The notes beneath the pieces were generated by a model, which was not told where the DNA came from, ran no database searches, and was given only the letters and a program-made list of their open reading frames with translations. Positions 55,556-64,000 of a stretch of 64,000 bases of DNA are shown here, in pieces. This DNA is from Geminocystis sp. M7585_C2015_104 (GTDB lineage Bacteria > Cyanobacteriota > Cyanobacteriia > Cyanobacteriales > Cyanobacteriaceae): positions 22,190 through 86,189 of the forward strand of contig DVEF01000065.1 in assembly GCA_015295805.1 (NCBI GenBank), given 5' to 3'. Numbering within the stretch: the first letter of the stretch is position 1; each line of letters opens with the position of its first letter. The position numbers and the translations under genes are program-made.

Positions 55556-57358
55556 ATGAATTGGTTTCTAGAAATACCCCCTACTGTTCTAACTCTGCTG
55601 GTATTGATTGTAGCGCTGATAGCCTTTATTTGTGAGTGGTTACCCGTAGATTTGACAGCATTGGCTGTCACTATAGTCTTAATGATATTGGGTTTAGTGA
55701 AGCCGGAAGAGGGTATATCTGGTTTCGGCAACTCCGCCACTATTACTATAATGGCAATGTTGATTCTCAGTGCCGGCATCACTAAAACCGGTGTAATAGA
55801 AAGTGTAAGGGACTTCCTCGTCAGATGGGGAGGGAAAAATCCTAGTCGACAGATTTTTGTCTTGGGTTTGACAGTGGGCTCTATAAGTGCTTTCGTGAAT
55901 AATAACCCGGTAGTGGCCCTTTTCCTGCCTATTGTGGAACAATGGAGCAAACAGGCTAAGATATCTGTCTCCAAATTACTGATACCCCTGTCCTATTGTA
56001 CCATTCTCGGGGGATTGATGACCCTGGTGGGTACATCTACTAATATCCTGGCAAGTGGCATGGCGGCTAAACTGGGATACAAAGAATTCTCCCTGTTTCA
56101 ATTCACCAAACTGGGTATTCCCGTCTTTCTCATAGGCTTGGTATACCTGTCTTTAGCCGCGCCAAAGTTGTTACCCCCCAGAAAACCCCCTGGTGGTGAC
56201 TCCCTCGCCGAAGACTATCAGTTAAAGGAATACGTCAGTGAGATAATTATAACCCCTAAATCCAGTCTGGTAGGACAAACCCTCAGAAGCAGTGGCATCC
56301 AGAGGAAATTTGATTTGGATGTGTTGGAAATTATCCGTGATGATATTCATTTTCCCCCACCCCTTGCCGACAAAGTTTTAAACGCTGGTGATATTCTCCT
56401 AGTCAGAGGCAGCCGTGATAGTCTTTTGAAAATCAAAGATGAAAAAGGAGTTGAAATATTAGCAGACTTCAAGTTTAACATCTTGGAAGAGAGAAACCAA
56501 AAAGAAGAAAAAATAGCCGAGGTGTTAATCCTCTCCAATTCCCGTCTTGTCGGCGCCACCCTGAAGGATATTAGATTTAGACAAAGGTATAATGCCACCG
56601 TTTTGGCTATCAGAAGGGGGGAGGAAATCATTAGGGAAAGATTGGGCAGAGTACCTTTGAAATTTGGTGACTTACTTTTGGTGCAAGGGCCAAAGGAGAG
56701 TTTTATAGGGTTACAAACCACAAGGGAATTATTGGTTTTGGAGGAAAAAGACATAGAAAACCTAAGACGGGAAAAAGCAGGCATAGCTTTAGCCATTGTT
56801 GCCGGGGTGATTCTCCTTTCCGCCTTTGACGTGTTGCCTATTCTGGTTACTAGCTTGGCAGGTGTAATTTTGATGGTGATAACTGGTTGTCTTAAACCAG
56901 GGGAAATCTATGGTGCGGTGAGATGGGATGTAATATTCCTCCTAGCTGGCTTAATACCCCTTGGTGTTGCCATGGATAATTCTGGCACCAACCAGTGGAT
57001 AGCAGATAATATTACACGTATTGCCAGCAATCTCTCTGGTTATTGGCTTTTAGTAGTATTGTACCTAGTCACTGCAATTCTCACGGAAATTCTTTCCAAC
57101 CAGGCTACCGTGGTGATAATGCTGCCTATTGCCGTCAAAATAGCAGAAATTTTTGCCCTTAACCCCTACTCCTTCATGTATGTAGTCACCTTTGCCGCTT
57201 CCAACAGTTTTATGACACCTATCGGCTATCAAACTAATACAATGGTATATGCCCCTGGTGGCTATAAATTCCTCGACTACACTCGTATTGGCTTCCCCCT
57301 CACTGTCATGTTTACTTTCATAGTACCATGGCTGGTGGTAAAAATGTATGGGTTGTAG
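55556..57358 (+). CDS. SLC13-family permease with two TrkA-C domains
   Basis: A 600-residue transporter of the citrate/sulfate (DASS, ArsB/NhaD-like) superfamily. About five N-terminal spans, then the family loop SAFVNNNPVVALFLPI (about 105-120) and GLMTLVGTSTNIL (about 154-166). Two TrkA-C (RCK-C) cytosolic domains lie at about 225-400 (LVGQTLRSSGIQRKFDLDVL and LVGATLKDIRFRQRYNATVL). A second half follows with NQATVVIMLPIAVKIAE and SNSFMTPIGYQTN. Such proteins in cyanobacteria import sulfate or similar anions (SLT-like). Substrate unproven. Confidence 0.9.
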   Translation: MNWFLEIPPTVLTLLVLIVALIAFICEWLPVDLTALAVTIVLMILGLVKPEEGISGFGNSATITIMAMLILSAGITKTGVIESVRDFLVRWGGKNPSRQIFVLGLTVGSISAFVNNNPVVALFLPIVEQWSKQAKISVSKLLIPLSYCTILGGLMTLVGTSTNILASGMAAKLGYKEFSLFQFTKLGIPVFLIGLVYLSLAAPKLLPPRKPPGGDSLAEDYQLKEYVSEIIITPKSSLVGQTLRSSGIQRKFDLDVLEIIRDDIHFPPPLADKVLNAGDILLVRGSRDSLLKIKDEKGVEILADFKFNILEERNQKEEKIAEVLILSNSRLVGATLKDIRFRQRYNATVLAIRRGEEIIRERLGRVPLKFGDLLLVQGPKESFIGLQTTRELLVLEEKDIENLRREKAGIALAIVAGVILLSAFDVLPILVTSLAGVILMVITGCLKPGEIYGAVRWDVIFLLAGLIPLGVAMDNSGTNQWIADNITRIASNLSGYWLLVVLYLVTAILTEILSNQATVVIMLPIAVKIAEIFALNPYSFMYVVTFAASNSFMTPIGYQTNTMVYAPGGYKFLDYTRIGFPLTVMFTFIVPWLVVKMYGL

Positions 57359-57439
57359 TATTTTCTTCCCCTTGGTGACTGGTGAGGATTAATGTGAGAT
57401 AATTAACTATTGTTAACTTGCGTCAAGAAGTATTAATTC

Positions 57440-58132
57440 GTGGATAAAAATCGCACTCTTTCCGATACCAAAAGAAGTTTTTACCAATATCACCGTCGCC
57501 CAATTAATTCTGTCTATCGTCGTGTGGTAGAAGAATTAATTGTGGAAATGCATTTGCTGTCTGTCAATGTTGACTTTCGACCTGAGCCGATTTATTATCT
57601 AGGTGTCTGTGAGAGTTTCCGCCGTTTTATGGAGGGTTATACCCCCGAAAAAGATAAGAATTCTATTTTTCGCGCCTTATGTCTTTCCGTAGAAGGCAAC
57701 CCCGACGAATATCAACAACTCTCACAGGCGTTACTTAATTATGCCAAGGATAACCCTCCCTCTAAAGTCATCGACTGGCTGTTAAATCCCACCCCTTTTG
57801 ACGGCTTGGCGTCTGTGGCTGCTTCTTGGCGTCAAGCCTTAGACAATCCCCGTTTCAAATATAGTCGTCTCTTTGCCATTGGTTTATACACTCTCATGAC
57901 TGCCAGTGACGAGGAATTGGCTAAAAATCAAGACAAGTTTGTGGAAACCATCCAACCCCTTGCCGACAAACTCAATTTACCCGTAGAAAAACTCAAAAAG
58001 GATTTAGATTTGTACCGCAGTAACTTGGAGAAAATGAAGCAAATGCTCAGTGTAATGTCGGATATTTTAGAAGCTGCCAGGAAAAAAAGACAAGAAGAGT
58101 CTTCTGCCAAAAACGGTGCTAATCACCAATAA
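57440..58132 (+). CDS. Photosystem II biogenesis protein Psp29 (Thf1)
   Basis: A 230-residue protein from a GTG at 57440. The family start KNRTLSDTKRSFYQYHRRPI is preceded by two residues; then NSVYRRVVEELIVEMHLLSV, DFRPEPIYYLGVCESFRRFMEGY (about 54-74) and a long C-terminal coiled-coil helix (about 175-225). Psp29/Thf1 is needed for normal photosystem II accumulation and FtsH control. Slightly shorter than usual at the C-terminus. Confidence 0.93.
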   Translation: MDKNRTLSDTKRSFYQYHRRPINSVYRRVVEELIVEMHLLSVNVDFRPEPIYYLGVCESFRRFMEGYTPEKDKNSIFRALCLSVEGNPDEYQQLSQALLNYAKDNPPSKVIDWLLNPTPFDGLASVAASWRQALDNPRFKYSRLFAIGLYTLMTASDEELAKNQDKFVETIQPLADKLNLPVEKLKKDLDLYRSNLEKMKQMLSVMSDILEAARKKRQEESSAKNGANHQ

Positions 58133-58195
58133 ATGCTATAATCTATCCCACCACTTTAAATTCCCAAATACCCCACCAACAAAGGGAAAAACATT

Positions 58196-59485
58196 ATGTT
58201 AGACCTAAAAAAAATTAGGGAAAATCCAGATGGAGTTTTGGAAAAGTTACGAAAGAGAGGACAAGAATACAGCTTAGAAGCCATATTAGAGTTAGATAAA
58301 AAGCAGAGAGAAATAGAGAAGAAAAGAATAGAATTACAGGCTAGGGGCAATGAAATAGGAAAGATAATTGGACAAAAAATTAGGGGGGGAGCTAACCCCC
58401 AGAGTGAGGAAATTCTAAAACTAAAACAGGAGGGGAATGATATAAAGGCCGTTTTGGCGGAATTGGAGCCTCAGGAAAGAGAATTAAAGGCTCAAATAGA
58501 GGCCCTATTGTTAGAATTACCCAATTTGCCCTGTGATACTACCCCGGTGGGCAAAGATGAAAAAGACAATGTGGAAGTAAGACGTTGGGGAGACGAATAT
58601 ATACCCGACAACCCCAATCTGTTATCCCACGAGGAAATAGGGGAAAAACTGGGCATTATTGACGTCCAGAGGGCAGTGAAAATCGCTCAGAGTCGTTTTG
58701 TTGCCCTGATAGGCCCTGGGGCTGCCCTAGAAAGGGCTCTTATCAACTTTATGTTAGACCAACAGATCCAAGCTGGCTACAAGGAAATCCTACCTCCCTA
58801 CTTAGTAAATTCTGCCACCCTACAGGGAACAGGACAACTGCCAAAGTTTGCCGATGAGAGTTTTAAGTGTGACAAAGATGATTTATGGCTAATCCCGACT
58901 GCGGAAGTCCCCGTTACCAACTTCTATCGGGAGGAAATCCTAGAGGCGGACATGTTACCCATATACCACTGTGCCTTTACCCCCTGTTTCCGTAGGGAAG
59001 CCGGCAGTTATGGGCGAGACATTAAGGGTTTAATCCGTCTCCATCAATTCCATAAGGTGGAATTAGTCAAAATAGTCCACCCCGACACCAGCCACCTGGA
59101 ACATGAGAAAATGGTACAGGATGCTGAACGCATACTGCAATTACTACGGCTGCCTTATAGGGTGGTAGAATTGTGCACAGGAGATTTAGGCTTTAGTGCC
59201 GCCAAGTGCTATGACATAGAAGTGTGGTTACCCTCCGCCAACACCTACCGGGAAATCTCCAGTTGTTCCAACTGTCTCGACTTCCAAGCTAGACGCGCCA
59301 ATATCCGTTTCCGGGAAAAAGGCAAAAAGGGTACTTCTTTCGTCCATACCCTCAATGGCTCAGGTTTAGCAGTGGGGCGCACTATGGCAGCCATTTTGGA
59401 AATCTATCAACTCCCCAATGGCAATGTTCGTATACCAGAAGTGCTACAGCAGTACCTAAAAAGAGAGGTATTAGTGGAGGGCTAG
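58196..59485 (+). CDS. serS: Seryl-tRNA synthetase
   Basis: A 429-residue class II synthetase. N-terminal long antiparallel coiled coil (about 25-105, [20 protein letters not shown]), then the catalytic core with motif 2 [26 protein letters not shown] (split here: [15 protein letters not shown] and [11 protein letters not shown]), STARTUP-like [15 protein letters not shown], and motif 3 [23 protein letters not shown] box lies at 58137-58142, 54 bases before the start. Charges tRNA-Ser with serine. Confidence 0.97.
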   Translation: MLDLKKIRENPDGVLEKLRKRGQEYSLEAILELDKKQREIEKKRIELQARGNEIGKIIGQKIRGGANPQSEEILKLKQEGNDIKAVLAELEPQERELKAQIEALLLELPNLPCDTTPVGKDEKDNVEVRRWGDEYIPDNPNLLSHEEIGEKLGIIDVQRAVKIAQSRFVALIGPGAALERALINFMLDQQIQAGYKEILPPYLVNSATLQGTGQLPKFADESFKCDKDDLWLIPTAEVPVTNFYREEILEADMLPIYHCAFTPCFRREAGSYGRDIKGLIRLHQFHKVELVKIVHPDTSHLEHEKMVQDAERILQLLRLPYRVVELCTGDLGFSAAKCYDIEVWLPSANTYREISSCSNCLDFQARRANIRFREKGKKGTSFVHTLNGSGLAVGRTMAAILEIYQLPNGNVRIPEVLQQYLKREVLVEG

Positions 59486-59492
59486 TGGGGGT

Positions 59493-60071
59493 ATGAAACT
59501 GATAGTAGCCACTGGCAATCCGGGGAAACTGAAGGAAATGCGGGCCTATTTGCAGGGATTGCCGGTAGAATTGGCGAGTAAACCCCCGGAATTGGAAATA
59601 GCAGAAACCGGCAGCACCTTTGCAGAAAATGCCCGGCTAAAGGCCTCCCAGACTGCTATGGCCCTCCGCCAATGGGCTATTGCCGACGACTCTGGGCTTT
59701 CCGTTACCTCCTTGGGAGGCAAACCCGGTGTCTATTCTGCCCGTTATGGTAATACTGATGCTGAGCGTATTGCCAGACTCTTGCAAGAATTACGAGGGAG
59801 TGATGACCGTAGTGCGAGATTCATCTGTGCCATTGCCTTAGCCAACCCCCAGGGGGAGATAGTTATTGAGACGGAGGGGGTGTGTGAAGGGGTGATTTCA
59901 GAGACACCCATGGGAGAAGGGGGTTTTGGGTATGATCCCATATTCTACATCCCCGCCGCCGGAAAAACTTTTGCCCAGATGTCTGTGGAGGAGAAGGGCA
60001 ATTACAGTCACCGGGGTAAAGCCTTTGCCCAATTTCGCCCACTTTTGCAGTCTCTTCTAGAAAAGGCATGA
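59493..60071 (+). CDS. rdgB: XTP/dITP diphosphatase (RdgB/HAM1)
   Basis: A 192-residue house-cleaning enzyme hydrolysing ITP, XTP and dITP. Motifs: IVATGNPGKLKEM (about 4-16), ETGSTFAENARLKA, the catalytic Asp in ADDSGLSV (about 63-70), GGKPGVYSARY, GEGGFGYDPIFYIP and SHRGKAFAQF. It starts 7 bases after serS and its stop overlaps the glk start by 4 bases, so serS-rdgB-glk-selO form a compact run. Confidence 0.96.
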   Translation: MKLIVATGNPGKLKEMRAYLQGLPVELASKPPELEIAETGSTFAENARLKASQTAMALRQWAIADDSGLSVTSLGGKPGVYSARYGNTDAERIARLLQELRGSDDRSARFICAIALANPQGEIVIETEGVCEGVISETPMGEGGFGYDPIFYIPAAGKTFAQMSVEEKGNYSHRGKAFAQFRPLLQSLLEKA

Positions 60072-60967
60072 ATATGAAGGAAGTTATTGGCGTGGATTTG
60101 GGGGGTACCAACATCAAAATGGGGCGTTTTACCCCCACAGGCGACTGTCTGGAATCCCTTACCATCCCCACCCCCCAACCCTCTACCCCCGCCGCCGTGG
60201 TGGAAGCTATTTCCCATGGCGTTAACCGCCTCAACCGTCATAAACAGGCCCTTGCCTTGGGGGTTGGTACACCTGGTCCTGCTGATGCTACAGGTCGAAT
60301 TGCATTAGTAGCCATTAATCTCACAGACTGGCACAATGTACCCCTGGCGGAATTGTTGGAGGCGAAAACCGGGTTAGCCACTGTCATAGCCAATGATGCC
60401 AATTGTGCCGGATTAGCAGAAGCCTGGTTAGGCGCTGGCAAAGGCCATAGTAATCTTGTACTTCTTACCCTGGGCACAGGGGTAGGTGGGGCCATCATCC
60501 TCAATGGCAAACTATTTACAGGACATTTGGGGGCCGCCGGCGAACTAGGCCTAATTACCCTCAACCCCGATGGCCCTCCCTGTAACAGCGGCAACCAGGG
60601 CTCTCTGGAACAGTATGTCTCCGCTACTGCAATAATACGAGAAACGGGAAAGACGCCCGCCTCCTTGGCCTTGTTAGCGGAAAAAAACGACCCGGAAGCC
60701 TTGACTTTTTGGCAGAACTATGGTAGGAGACTGGGGGCGGGGTTAGCCAGTATTATCTATGTGTTAACCCCGGAGGTAGTGATCATCGGGGGGGGCATCT
60801 GTAAAAGTGCCAAATACTTTCTGCCTGCCACCATTGCGGAGGTAGAGAAAAGGGTGTTGCCTAGTTCCCGTGTTGGCCTAAAAATAACTGTAGCCCAACT
60901 GGGGGAAAAGGCGGGGATGGTGGGTGCGGCTTTTTTGGCATGGCAAACCTTCTTCCCTTCACAGTAG
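60068..60967 (+). CDS. ROK-family glucokinase
   Basis: A 299-residue sugar kinase. ATP-binding [12 protein letters not shown] (about 7-18), VGTPGPAD, the catalytic Asp region [19 protein letters not shown] (about 114-132), [15 protein letters not shown] (about 138-152) and HLGAAGELG. The ROK zinc cluster reads [10 protein letters not shown], keeping only one of the usual cysteines (CGCG..GCLE), which also occurs in other cyanobacterial ROK glucokinases as far as I recall. Phosphorylates glucose. A second start at 60074 is possible. Confidence 0.9.
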   Translation: MNMKEVIGVDLGGTNIKMGRFTPTGDCLESLTIPTPQPSTPAAVVEAISHGVNRLNRHKQALALGVGTPGPADATGRIALVAINLTDWHNVPLAELLEAKTGLATVIANDANCAGLAEAWLGAGKGHSNLVLLTLGTGVGGAIILNGKLFTGHLGAAGELGLITLNPDGPPCNSGNQGSLEQYVSATAIIRETGKTPASLALLAEKNDPEALTFWQNYGRRLGAGLASIIYVLTPEVVIIGGGICKSAKYFLPATIAEVEKRVLPSSRVGLKITVAQLGEKAGMVGAAFLAWQTFFPSQ

Positions 60968-60972
60968 TGGTT

Positions 60973-62382
60973 ATGAGAAATCCCTTTCTTTGTTTGGAAT
61001 ACGAGCCGGCCATGGAGAATATGGGGGATGATTATTATACTGAGGTGTTTGCTGCCGAATTCCCCCAACATATTCTCCGCTTTGCCAACTACGACTTGCT
61101 GCCTCTGTTGGGCATTGACAGGGATGCTGTTAAACCCGAACACTGGATTGAAGCCTTTGGGAAGTTTAGGGGAGTACGTCCTTTTTTAGCTCTTAAATAC
61201 CACGGTTATCAGTTTGGTGTCTATAATCCCCAGTTGGGGGATGGTAGGGGTTTTTTGTATGGGCAGGTGAGGGGCACTGATGGAGTATTATATGATCTTG
61301 GCACAAAGGGCTCTGGTAGGACTCCTTTTTCTCGCCAGGGGGATGGCAGACTCACCCTTAAGGGGGGGGTTAGGGAGGTGATTGCTGCCGAGGCTTTACA
61401 TCGTCTTGGGGTTAACACCTCTCGCTGTCTCTGTCTTATTGAAACCGGGGAATCCCTCTGGCGCGCCGACGAGCCGTCACCTACCCGTAGTTCTGTGATG
61501 GTACGGCTTAGTAAATCCCATATCCGTTTTGGCACTTTTGAGCGTCTCTACTACTACCAACGTCCGGATTTGGTCAAAAAACTGTTAGATCATGTCATAT
61601 ACTATTATTATCCCCATCTAATGGACTCGGATAATCCCTATCGTCAATTTTACAGGGAGTTGGTGCAAAGAATTGCCCTTCTTGTGGCTCAGTGGATGGC
61701 TGCCGGTTTCTGCCATGGGGTTTTGAATACCGATAATATGTCCATTACTGGGGAAGGTTTTGACTATGGCCCCTATGCTTTTATATCTACCTATGAGCCC
61801 TCCTTTACTGCCGCTTATTTTGACTACACTGGTAGATACAGTTACGGTAATCAGCCTTTTATTTGTCGCCTGAATTTGGAATTGTTACAAAAGCCTCTTA
61901 GTCTAGTTATTCCCAAACAGGACTTAGAAGAAGAATTGGTTTATTTTGATGATTATTACCGTCAGTACTACCTGGATTTAATGTTATCAAAACTTGGTTT
62001 TAAATTCCTGGATGACAAACAGCTAGGAGAAGAGTTGGTCAGGCAGACAATTATTCTCTTAAAAGACAGCCAATACCCTTACCATCAGTTTTTTGCTGAT
62101 TTAGCCCAGGACTTTAACTATAGCTGGCACAACGATGAAAATTTAATCCTCGAAAATAGGGATATAAACGCTGCTAACATGAGCAATTGGCGTAGATTAT
62201 ACCACCGTTGTCTGGAACAGTTTGTCAGAGATGAATTGGACAAAATAGAAAAAACTCTCCATCAATACAACCCCCAAATTGTCCCCATACCAGACATAAT
62301 TGAATCAGTATGGGAGCCTATATCTGTTAATGATAATTGGCAACCCCTTTATGACCTGTTAGAAGCTATAAAAAAGAAATAA
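60973..62382 (+). CDS. SelO/YdiU family protein AMPylase (pseudokinase)
   Basis: A 469-residue protein with the SelO pattern: [95 protein letters not shown] and [20 protein letters not shown] (catalytic region). The family transfers AMP to Ser, Thr or Tyr of target proteins, tied to redox stress. I chose the ATG at 60973, 5 bases after glk; an ATG at 60940 overlaps glk. Confidence 0.92.
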   Translation: MRNPFLCLEYEPAMENMGDDYYTEVFAAEFPQHILRFANYDLLPLLGIDRDAVKPEHWIEAFGKFRGVRPFLALKYHGYQFGVYNPQLGDGRGFLYGQVRGTDGVLYDLGTKGSGRTPFSRQGDGRLTLKGGVREVIAAEALHRLGVNTSRCLCLIETGESLWRADEPSPTRSSVMVRLSKSHIRFGTFERLYYYQRPDLVKKLLDHVIYYYYPHLMDSDNPYRQFYRELVQRIALLVAQWMAAGFCHGVLNTDNMSITGEGFDYGPYAFISTYEPSFTAAYFDYTGRYSYGNQPFICRLNLELLQKPLSLVIPKQDLEEELVYFDDYYRQYYLDLMLSKLGFKFLDDKQLGEELVRQTIILLKDSQYPYHQFFADLAQDFNYSWHNDENLILENRDINAANMSNWRRLYHRCLEQFVRDELDKIEKTLHQYNPQIVPIPDIIESVWEPISVNDNWQPLYDLLEAIKKK

Positions 62383-62414
62383 AATCCATAGGGTAAAAAC
62401 AATTGCATTTACTA

Positions 62415-62804
62415 ATGGCAACCACAGTTGACCCAGTAGTAGCCACCCTGGTAGTAATAATGGGCGCTATACCCGGTGCAGTTGTCCGTTATTACATCAC
62501 CCGTTTCTCAGCGGAATGGTGGGGGGCTCATTTCCCCTTTGGCACTTTTATAATTAACCTATCTGGCACCCTTTTGATGGGAATTGTAACGGGCCTGTCC
62601 ATCAAAGACGATACCATAAAACTGCTATTGGCCAATGGTTTTCTGGCATCCTACACAACCTTCTCCACCTTTATCCTGGATACTGTTACCCTGTGGCAGA
62701 TGGGTGGGAAAAAAAGGGCTTTGCTGTACTATCTGGGAACTGTCCTATTGGGTACGATTCTTCTGAAAGTTGGTATTTTCCTGCCGCGGTTGATATATGG
62801 ATAA
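62415..62804 (+). CDS. crcB: CrcB/Fluc fluoride channel subunit 1
   Basis: A 129-residue four-helix protein. GAIPGAVVRYYITRF (about 17-31), the FPFGTFIINLSGTLLMGIVTG block (first part FPFGTFIINLSG) and GFLASYTTFSTFILDT are the Fluc signature with the conserved Asn and the Thr-Phe-Ser-Thr track. Exports toxic fluoride. Start is the ATG at 62415. It overlaps the next crcB by 8 bases. No fluoride riboswitch was recognised upstream. Confidence 0.92.
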   Translation: MATTVDPVVATLVVIMGAIPGAVVRYYITRFSAEWWGAHFPFGTFIINLSGTLLMGIVTGLSIKDDTIKLLLANGFLASYTTFSTFILDTVTLWQMGGKKRALLYYLGTVLLGTILLKVGIFLPRLIYG

Positions 62805-63198
62805 AAACAAACAGCGTACAGTTATGGCTGTGAGTCTGGGTGCTATTGGTGGGGCACTTAGTCGCTATTATCTGGAAACATGGCTTTATCATAAGGGAAT
62901 TGGTTTGCCTCTTGCCCACATGCTCATCAACTCCTCTGGCTGTTTGCTGATGGGGTTGTTTGTAACGTTGGCTATAAAAAAAAATGTACCCCCTGAAATA
63001 CGCTTGTTGGTATCAGTAGGTGGCCTTGGCTCTTTTACCACCTTCTCCTCCTACCAGCTAGATGCCTCCACCATTTGGGACAATGGGAATCCTAGGGAAA
63101 GCCTAGTCTACTGGATTAGCAGTCCCCTTCTAGGTATAGTCTGTCTTCAGGTGGGCAATTTAATAGCCCATAGGTGGCCACAAAAAAAAAGGGGGTAG
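62797..63198 (+). CDS. crcB: CrcB/Fluc fluoride channel subunit 2
   Basis: A 133-residue homologue of the preceding gene: GAIGGALSRYYLETWL (about 15-30), LAHMLINSSGCLLMGLFVTL and GLGSFTTFSSYQLDA. The conserved Asn and FTTFSS track are present, although Asp replaces Asn-rich context in places. Such pairs form an antiparallel heterodimeric fluoride channel. It overlaps crcB1 by 8 bases, so translation is coupled. Confidence 0.92.
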   Translation: MDKNKQRTVMAVSLGAIGGALSRYYLETWLYHKGIGLPLAHMLINSSGCLLMGLFVTLAIKKNVPPEIRLLVSVGGLGSFTTFSSYQLDASTIWDNGNPRESLVYWISSPLLGIVCLQVGNLIAHRWPQKKRG

Positions 63199-63220
63199 TG
63201 TATAATGGCCCCCCAGTGGG

Positions 63221-64000
63221 TTATTCTGTAGTGGACTGACCCTCGTAGTTGATAGCAAAGCCGCCAGTTAACGCGTCTGCCTCTTTGACAAAGCCACTGT
63301 AAGCTTCCATACCATGTTCGCCAATATCCAACCCTTTGATTTCCTCTTCTGCAGAGACTCTAATACCAATAGTGGCCTGCAAAGCATACCACGCTATGAA
63401 ACTGAAAATCACCGTAAAGGCCCCAATAGCCACAATGCCAACAATCTGACTGGTTAATAGCTTAATACCTCCCCCAGTAAACAATCCCCCTTCCGTGGCA
63501 AATAGTCCTACAGCCAGGGTGCCCCAAACTCCATTGACCAAGTGAACAGAAATGGCGCCCACTGGGTCATCTATTTTTAACACCTGATCAAAAAATACTA
63601 CAGAATATACTACTATGATACCGGCAACAACGCCTATAATTACAGCACTAAAGTAACCGACCACGTTACAGCCGGCAGTAATAGCCACTAGGCCTGCTAA
63701 GATACCGTTGATAATCATAGAAAGGTCAGGTTTGCCGTCTTTGAACCAGGAGGTGACAGTGGCAGCAACACCTCCGGCGGCGGCGGCCAAGTTGGTGGTA
63801 ACGGCAATGTAGGGCACATTGGCAGTGGCTGCTAATTCTGAGCCGGGGTTGAAACCAAACCAGCCTATCCACAAAATCAGGCAGCCCAGAGTAGCAATAC
63901 TCAAATTATGGCCGGGAATGGCGTTAACCTTCCCATCAGGAGAGTATTTCCCTTGACGGGGGCCTAACATTGCCGCACCCACTAACCCTGCCCAGCCCCC
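63221..64000 (-). CDS. amt: Ammonium transporter (Amt family), C-terminal part
   Basis: The gene runs off the right edge; 259 codons are visible. Motifs: [62 protein letters not shown] and [25 protein letters not shown] with the channel histidine. About six to seven spans remain. The C-terminal tail ends [15 protein letters not shown], the cytosolic region that contacts PII (GlnK/GlnB) in the family. Imports NH4+/NH3. Confidence 0.95.
   Translation of the reverse strand, partial: GGWAGLVGAAMLGPRQGKYSPDGKVNAIPGHNLSIATLGCLILWIGWFGFNPGSELAATANVPYIAVTTNLAAAAGGVAATVTSWFKDGKPDLSMIINGILAGLVAITAGCNVVGYFSAVIIGVVAGIIVVYSVVFFDQVLKIDDPVGAISVHLVNGVWGTLAVGLFATEGGLFTGGGIKLLTSQIVGIVAIGAFTVIFSFIAWYALQATIGIRVSAEEEIKGLDIGEHGMEAYSGFVKEADALTGGFAINYEGQSTTE

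Noticed and set aside
60238..60594. Minus-strand frame of 118 codons inside the ROK kinase gene
   Set aside because: Antisense to well-conserved kinase motifs; no recognisable product.
60757..61143. Minus-strand frame of 128 codons across the glk/selO junction
   Set aside because: Overlaps two confident genes on the other strand and shows no motifs.

Overview
The window is chromosomal DNA of a cyanobacterium, probably a unicellular-type lineage of moderate GC. The evidence is a concentration of genes found only or mainly in oxygenic phototrophs: psaM (photosystem I), a high-light-inducible Hlip, a CpcS-type phycobilin lyase, carotenoid isomerase CrtH, phosphoribulokinase with its redox cysteines, the photosystem II biogenesis factors Psp29/Thf1 and Psb32, and several cyanobacteria-specific small families (DUF2839, DUF2301, DUF6761). 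I cannot assign genus or species from the sequence. No rRNA, CRISPR array, prophage or intact insertion sequence is visible. Two tRNA genes (Arg-TCT, Trp-CCA) are present. Layout: 1-7.9 kb holds the start of a metal ABC transporter binding lipoprotein (minus, cut by the window edge), three small membrane or housekeeping genes, ribF, pepA and a secreted FAD oxidoreductase. A 1.6 kb gene-free stretch with repeated Fur-box-like palindromes follows (8.1-9.2 kb). 9.4-17.4 kb carries a response regulator overlapping a cry-DASH photolyase, rsmH, a long-form nucleotidyltransferase (RmlA type), tRNA-Arg, a helix-hairpin-helix protein, psaM with its terminator, and a pabC-like gene. 17.5-30.9 kb carries hflX, a Fur-box cluster with a likely IsaR1-type small RNA, a WecA/MraY-type transferase, tRNA-Trp next to rplS, a TPR protein, a 46-aa membrane protein next to cpcS, a pentapeptide/HEAT gene pair, ychF, aroE, hlip and tgt. 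31-42 kb carries cobS, psb32, a Ser/Thr kinase fused to a PstS-like phosphate-binding domain, a large membrane protein of unknown function, rlmN, a DnaJ-type chaperone, alr and prk. 42-52 kb is surface oriented: a pseudopilin-like protein, a SucC-like ATP-grasp protein, crtH, a decayed GT39-type glycosyltransferase pseudogene, a cellulose-synthase-like GT2, a WecG/TagA glycosyltransferase with extra MshEN-like repeats, and a PEP-CTERM protein. 52-64 kb carries rsmE, a 1.8 kb tract of degenerate repeats, a CbiX-type chelatase, an SLC13/TrkA-C permease, psp29, serS, rdgB, a ROK glucokinase, selO, two tandem crcB fluoride-channel genes and the 3' part of an ammonium transporter. How the genes fit together: most are single genes or pairs (response regulator/cry-DASH, pentapeptide/HEAT, rdgB/glk/selO, crcB1/crcB2) rather than long operons, as is usual in cyanobacteria. 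The least ordinary content is the putative iron-responsive small RNA with its cluster of Fur boxes, the kinase-PstS fusion, the WecG-MshEN fusion, the clearly readable glycosyltransferase pseudogene, and the long intergenic tracts filled with diverged repeats.
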